The position numbers were made by a program, and so were the translations under genes. This document shows positions 23,372 through 26,015 of a stretch of DNA of 26,015 bases, piece by piece. The notes under the pieces are model-generated. The model had not been told where the DNA came from and ran no database searches. It saw nothing but the letters and a program-made list of their open reading frames with translations. How positions within the stretch are numbered: the stretch's first letter is position 1; every line of letters begins with the position of its first letter. This DNA comes from JANRIC01 sp033765345 (GTDB taxonomy: Bacteria > Bacteroidota > Bacteroidia > Cytophagales > Microscillaceae): assembly GCA_033765345.1 (NCBI GenBank), contig JANRIC010000253.1, positions 1 to 26,015 on the forward strand, in the 5' to 3' direction.

Positions 23372-23659
23372 CCCAACTACTCTGTTTGCATTGCAAACAC
23401 TGTAGTTAGAATGCCCAACTACTCTATTTGCATTGCAAACACTGTAGTTAAAATGCCCAACTACTCTGTTTGCATTGCAAACACTGTAGTTAGAATGCCC
23501 AACTACTCTATTTGCATTGCAAACACTGTAGTTAGAATGCCCAACTACTCTATTTGCATTGCAAACACTGTAGTTAGAATGCCCAACTACTCTGTTTGCA
23601 TTGCAAACACTGTAGTTAGAATGCTCAAGTGCTTTGTTTTAAATGCAAAATAAATACTT
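23372..23659. repeat. Array of 42-bp palindromic units (hairpin array)
   Basis: Six head-to-tail 42-base units start at 23372, 23414, 23456, 23498, 23540 and 23582. Each holds a 33-base dyad: outer arms AACTAC/GTAGTT, an unpaired TC/CT pair of bases, inner arms TGTTTGC/GCAAACA and a centre ATT, then a 9-base spacer AGAATGCCC. Units differ only at two sites: G or A in the inner arm (CTG in units 1, 3, 6; CTA in 2, 4, 5) and G or A after GTAGTTA (A in unit 2 only). A seventh, diverged unit (23624-23659) keeps a similar fold: AAGT/ACTT and TTTGTTTT/AAAATAAA. The unit is 14 codons long and open in one plus-strand frame, but I judge it non-coding. It ends about 80-120 bases before the 23742 gene. 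Confidence 0.95.
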
Positions 23660-23691
23660 TTAAAATAAAACGATACTGTGTGCAATACGTA

Positions 23692-23726
23692 AAGTATACT
23701 TAAAATGTATAATTATTTTAATTATA
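23692..23726. repeat. Two short palindromes before the 23742 gene
   Basis: AAGTATACTT at 23692-23701 is a perfect 10-base palindrome. TATAATTA/TAATTATA with a TTT loop lies at 23708-23726, 15 bases before the ATG. They could be operator sites or leader structures; no TAnnTTTG promoter was found here. Confidence 0.5.
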
Positions 23727-23741
23727 AAAAATAAAACAATT

Positions 23742-24431
23742 ATGGAAACGGAAAATACAAACATTCAAAACACAGAAAAAAAAGTACGCAAAACCAATAC
23801 CATTCCTGCAAAACAAACCGCTTTATTGGACTTAACCGAATCGGTCGCTAAAAAATGGGTAAGTAGCCATGATATTACTTTACGTTGGATGAAACCCGAA
23901 GATTTTAACAAACTTGTGCAAGAATTTAAGGCTTCTTTGGAGCAACGTATTCAGGTAGGCAGTGGCAGACAATCAAAAACCAAACAGCTGAAAAATTTGG
24001 ATGCAACCGTGAATAAAATCGCTGAGGAAATAAAAATTGCCATTTTGAATAAGTTCGGCAAAGAAGACGGCAAGTCATATTTTAGTGAATTTGGCATTAC
24101 TAAAATAAGCAAGTCTTTTAAATTTCCCAACGAACGAAGCGAACGAATACAAGCTTTAACTACACTGATTCAAGGCCTAGAAAAACATCAAATCAACATT
24201 AGAAACTACTCTTTAGAGTTTTTTAAAGACTTGAAACTGCAATATGATACTTTGATGACCGAAACCAAAGGCATAGACAGTACCGTATCTTCTGAGGTCG
24301 GCACTAAAAATGAACTCATCAAGCAAATTGAAAAAGTATTAAACTCCTTAATTTGGGTAATTAAAGGCAATTATCCTGATACTTACGCATCTGAGTTACG
24401 GGCTTGGGGTTTTCAAAAGGAGAAGTACTAA
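23742..24431 (+). CDS. Unrecognised helical protein next to the hairpin array
   Basis: 229 residues, no Cys, no signal, no membrane segment. The N-terminus (1-25) is polar and basic (NTEKKVRKTNTIPAKQ). The rest looks almost all helical: LLDLTESVAKKWVSSHDITL, then RWMKPEDFNKLVQEFKASLE, a Lys/Gln-rich loop (SGRQSKTKQLKNLD), TVNKIAEEIKIAILNKFG, and a long helix pair at about 125-220 ending in ELRAWGFQKEKY. I know no catalytic motif in it and cannot name a family, though similar hypothetical proteins seem to exist in other Bacteroidota. The many Lys and Arg residues and the array of DNA/RNA hairpins just upstream on the same strand suggest nucleic-acid binding (inference). It is the only plus-strand gene in the 20.4-26 kb island. 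Confidence 0.85.
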   Translation: METENTNIQNTEKKVRKTNTIPAKQTALLDLTESVAKKWVSSHDITLRWMKPEDFNKLVQEFKASLEQRIQVGSGRQSKTKQLKNLDATVNKIAEEIKIAILNKFGKEDGKSYFSEFGITKISKSFKFPNERSERIQALTTLIQGLEKHQINIRNYSLEFFKDLKLQYDTLMTETKGIDSTVSSEVGTKNELIKQIEKVLNSLIWVIKGNYPDTYASELRAWGFQKEKY

Positions 24432-24503
24432 AAAAATACGCAACAAGTATTTGTAGTGAGAACGTCCCAAGCCTTCGGACGGAATTTGCAAACTTTCCGA
24501 ATA

Positions 24504-24534
24504 CTTTGAGGTGATCCTTCGGAATACCTCAAAG
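24504..24534 (+). terminator. Terminator-like hairpin after the 23742 gene
   Basis: CTTTGAGGT pairs with ACCTCAAAG, with TCC/GGA closing a TTC loop inside; AGGGATTTTTG follows. A weaker hairpin, CGTCC/GGACG, lies just before it at about 24459-24478. Confidence 0.65.
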
Positions 24535-24590
24535 AATAGGGATTTTTGTATGCTTGTTTTTTAGCAGCAATTTGTAAACAAAACTTTCAA

Positions 24591-25055
24591 TTATTTAAAT
24601 TCTTGAATATTAATTTGTTCTACCGAGAAAAATACCTTGTGAAGGTATTCAAAATCCTGATCTGTAGTGATTAAGGTCGCTTCCAATATTGAAGCCGTGG
24701 CACTGATCCAGAGGTCGTTTTTTCCCATATTGCGAGCAGAAAGCCCTTCAGGTAGAGGATGATTTTGTAATTTTCCCTGGCTATAAGCATCAATCTGCCC
24801 GTAATGTTGAATCAGTTTTTTGCTTGTAACGGGGATCATTTTAAATCCTTTGAGTACTCGATTGAGTGCGGTTCGTCTTCTATTTCCCCAATGGTTTTTC
24901 TCAATGATCGATTCCAATTCGCCTAAACTTATATAACTATAGCAAATTACACGATTAGGAAGATTACCGTAATTTTTATCAAAATAGCTACCAAATCTTT
25001 CATTTTTGACCAAAAAAATAAGAATATTGGTGTCCAGAAGATAGTTTTTTACCAT
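24591..25055 (-). CDS. PIN-domain toxin (VapC-like)
   Basis: 154 residues, a whole PIN domain, which in VapC toxins is an RNase that cleaves tRNA or rRNA with Mg2+. The acidic centre is present: Asp8 in YLLDTNILIFL, Glu46 in SLGELESI, Asp114 in GKNDLWISATA and Asp132/Asp134 in TTDQDF. Length is slightly above the usual 130-145. It is the second gene of a pair: seven bases separate it from the antitoxin-like gene, the normal order for type II toxin-antitoxin operons. The target RNA cannot be told. Confidence 0.9.
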   Translation of the reverse strand: MVKNYLLDTNILIFLVKNERFGSYFDKNYGNLPNRVICYSYISLGELESIIEKNHWGNRRRTALNRVLKGFKMIPVTSKKLIQHYGQIDAYSQGKLQNHPLPEGLSARNMGKNDLWISATASILEATLITTDQDFEYLHKVFFSVEQINIQEFK

Positions 25056-25062
25056 TTCAATT

Positions 25063-25401
25063 TTAAGGGGTTAGCATATCCAACAGTTCTTCCAAACTTT
25101 CTTCGTCTTGCTCCCAAACTCCAAAATATGCCTTGGCAGTTTGATAATCAGGCTGATAAACGGTTGAAAAATCTTGCAATGCATCAGGTAGATTTTCATA
25201 ACTCATTGGCGTCAGGTTTTCTTCAAGTCCTAGACCCTCTAAAAGTAAATTTTCGTGAGACTCGGATTCTTTTTCAAGTCTTGGTTCATCAACATACTGC
25301 GTATCAGTTTGTTGATAGGATAAACCCAGCCGCTCGACCAGAAGGAGTATAAGCTTTAAGTCTATTTCTTTTTCCGTTTGTATGATCAGTATTTTGGACA
25401 T
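25063..25401 (-). CDS. Putative antitoxin of the PIN toxin
   Basis: 112 residues from ATG 25399-25401 (MSKILIIQTEKEIDLKLILL). The in-frame ATG 21 codons earlier adds an odd aromatic N-terminus and is less likely. Residues 1-30 form a strand and helix (ILIIQTEKEI, LLLVERLGLSYQQ), as in small Bacteroidota antitoxins that start with a strand and an E-x-LGI/LGL helix. Residues 35-112 are acidic (WEQDEESLEELLDML) and probably the part that wraps around the toxin. No known DNA-binding fold was recognised, so autoregulation is open. Role assigned from position beside the PIN gene. Confidence 0.7.
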   Translation of the reverse strand: MSKILIIQTEKEIDLKLILLLVERLGLSYQQTDTQYVDEPRLEKESESHENLLLEGLGLEENLTPMSYENLPDALQDFSTVYQPDYQTAKAYFGVWEQDEESLEELLDMLTP

Positions 25402-25482
25402 AGGATATTTTTGATCTGATGAAGTGATAAAAATACAAAAAAAATCTACAAAGTGAAACTTCAAACCATCTTGCTTAAAAGT

Positions 25483-25522
25483 CCTCCCCAGTTTGCATTC
25501 GGGAGTCGGAATTCTGGAGAGG
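25483..25522 (-). terminator. Terminator of the DUF1883 gene
   Basis: On the minus strand CCTCTCCAG pairs with CTGGGGAGG (nine pairs, one U-G wobble) and is followed by ACTTTTAAG. It lies 49 bases past the DUF1883 stop and before the antitoxin gene, so the two genes are separate units. Confidence 0.65.
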
Positions 25523-25570
25523 CTTTTCAGATAAATAAATTACAAAAAAATCAAATATTTCATTCTTCCA

Positions 25571-25864
25571 TTAAACACCAAGTAAAGTAATCCCAAATGC
25601 AAGATTAGGATTAGGATTTTGATAACCTCGATCATTCAAAACCAAATACCAATGTCCAGAATACGGTATTTCTAATATAGTTTCGCTGCCAAACTCACCC
25701 CATTCCTTTTTAATGCTTGGAGTATAAGATTTTTTTGCCTTGAAATGTTCAAAATTAGGGGAGTCCATTAACTCTAAGTCAAATCTCAGATTTTCTAAAG
25801 GAGTATCTATCCGTACTACGATTTTTTGACCCTCATTTAGTTCTTTTAAATCACGTATTTCCAT
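25571..25864 (-). CDS. DUF1883 domain protein
   Basis: 97 residues that make up one domain. It matches the DUF1883 pattern: DLKELNEGQKIVVRIDTP (the LxxGxxVxVxxD start), a middle VxLMDxxNFxxF-like LELMDSPNFEHFKAKKSY, then ILEIPYSGHWYLVLNDRGY with the SGHWYxVxD core. DUF1883 is a small beta domain known alone or fused to TIR and other effector domains in conflict proteins; its biochemical role is not known. Here it stands alone at the right end of the accessory island, next to a toxin-antitoxin pair but with its own terminator. Confidence 0.8.
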   Translation of the reverse strand: MEIRDLKELNEGQKIVVRIDTPLENLRFDLELMDSPNFEHFKAKKSYTPSIKKEWGEFGSETILEIPYSGHWYLVLNDRGYQNPNPNLAFGITLLGV

Positions 25865-25896
25865 TGAAATAAGTATTTAGAACTTGTTGGGAAATT

Positions 25897-25904
25897 TAAT
25901 TTTG
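25897..25904 (+). promoter_or_regulatory. Possible rightward -7 element
   Basis: TAATTTTG fits TAnnTTTG; no good -33. It would drive a short frame (25929-25988, MMVVFANNNQDTEDSMFLS) that overlaps the left arm of an inverted repeat at 25950-26000. Confidence 0.25.
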
Positions 25905-25949
25905 CATTATTGATTAATTCTTTGCAACATGATGGTAGTATTTGCCAAT

Positions 25950-26000
25950 AATAACCAAGATACAGAAGATTCTATGTTTCTTTCATAATCTTTGGTTATT
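25950..26000. repeat. Inverted repeat at the right edge
   Basis: AATAACCAAGA (25950-25960) and TCTTTGGTTATT (25989-26000) pair with a single extra base, 28 bases apart. It could be a terminator, a small RNA or an element end; the window stops too soon to tell. Confidence 0.5.
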
Positions 26001-26015
26001 CTCCGAAAGAAATTA

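Noticed and set aside
23372..23623. CRISPR array
   Set aside because: The 42-base units are almost identical over their whole length; there are no variable spacers and no cas genes. It is a palindromic tandem repeat.
23411..23653. 80-residue repeat-protein gene
   Set aside because: The frame is open only because the unit is 42 bases long; the sequence is explained by the palindrome, and no start signal or known peptide fits.
25929..25988. 20-codon plus-strand gene at the right edge
   Set aside because: Very short and overlaps an inverted repeat; the -7 element upstream lacks a -33. Not enough to call.
1..26015. tRNA or rRNA genes
   Set aside because: No T-loop GTTCRANTC-type motif with matching acceptor stems and no rRNA-like sequence was recognised by eye.

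Overview
The window looks like the chromosome of a gliding or marine-type Bacteroidota, probably Cytophagales or Saprospirales; this is inferred from gene content, not from a marker gene. The signs are a long-form HisG, a TonB energy transducer with a proline-rich linker, a damaged type IX secretion (T9SS) C-terminal sorting domain, CvfB-type S1 protein, lipoproteins with repeated Bacteroidota motifs, AT-rich spacers, few Shine-Dalgarno sequences, and several promoters of the Bacteroidota form (TTTG, about 20 bases, TAnnTTTG).

Left part (1-8703) is mostly housekeeping. A TTCTTAA heptamer array touches the 3' end of an ABC exporter. hisG, hisD and hisC run rightward and end at a bidirectional terminator shared with tonB; hisB and later his genes do not follow. 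A secreted protein and a PD-(D/E)XK-like protein converge on another bidirectional terminator.

Middle (8704-20420) is surface and signalling. A zinc metalloprotease lipoprotein is followed by two paralogous lipoproteins. The downstream copy arose by tandem duplication that also copied the protease gene's last 25 or so codons, still readable as a scar. Then come cvfB, a PhoX-type Tat phosphatase, a broken T9SS-sorted protein next to a transposase remnant, a two-gene secreted/lipoprotein operon with a textbook promoter, and a membrane class III adenylate cyclase with an extracytoplasmic region and all catalytic residues.

Right part (20421-26015) is an accessory, conflict-type island, almost all on the minus strand: a stand-alone effector-associated-domain (EAD-like) adaptor, a DUF1016/YhcG nuclease with a glycine where the family has its catalytic aspartate, a nucleotidyltransferase coupled by ATGA to a 93-residue partner, a PIN toxin with its antitoxin, and a DUF1883 protein. 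Inside it, on the plus strand, six near-identical 42-bp palindromic units (plus a decayed seventh that still folds) lie just upstream of an unrecognised 229-residue, cysteine-free, helical protein. This hairpin array with its protein is the best candidate for an undescribed system here.
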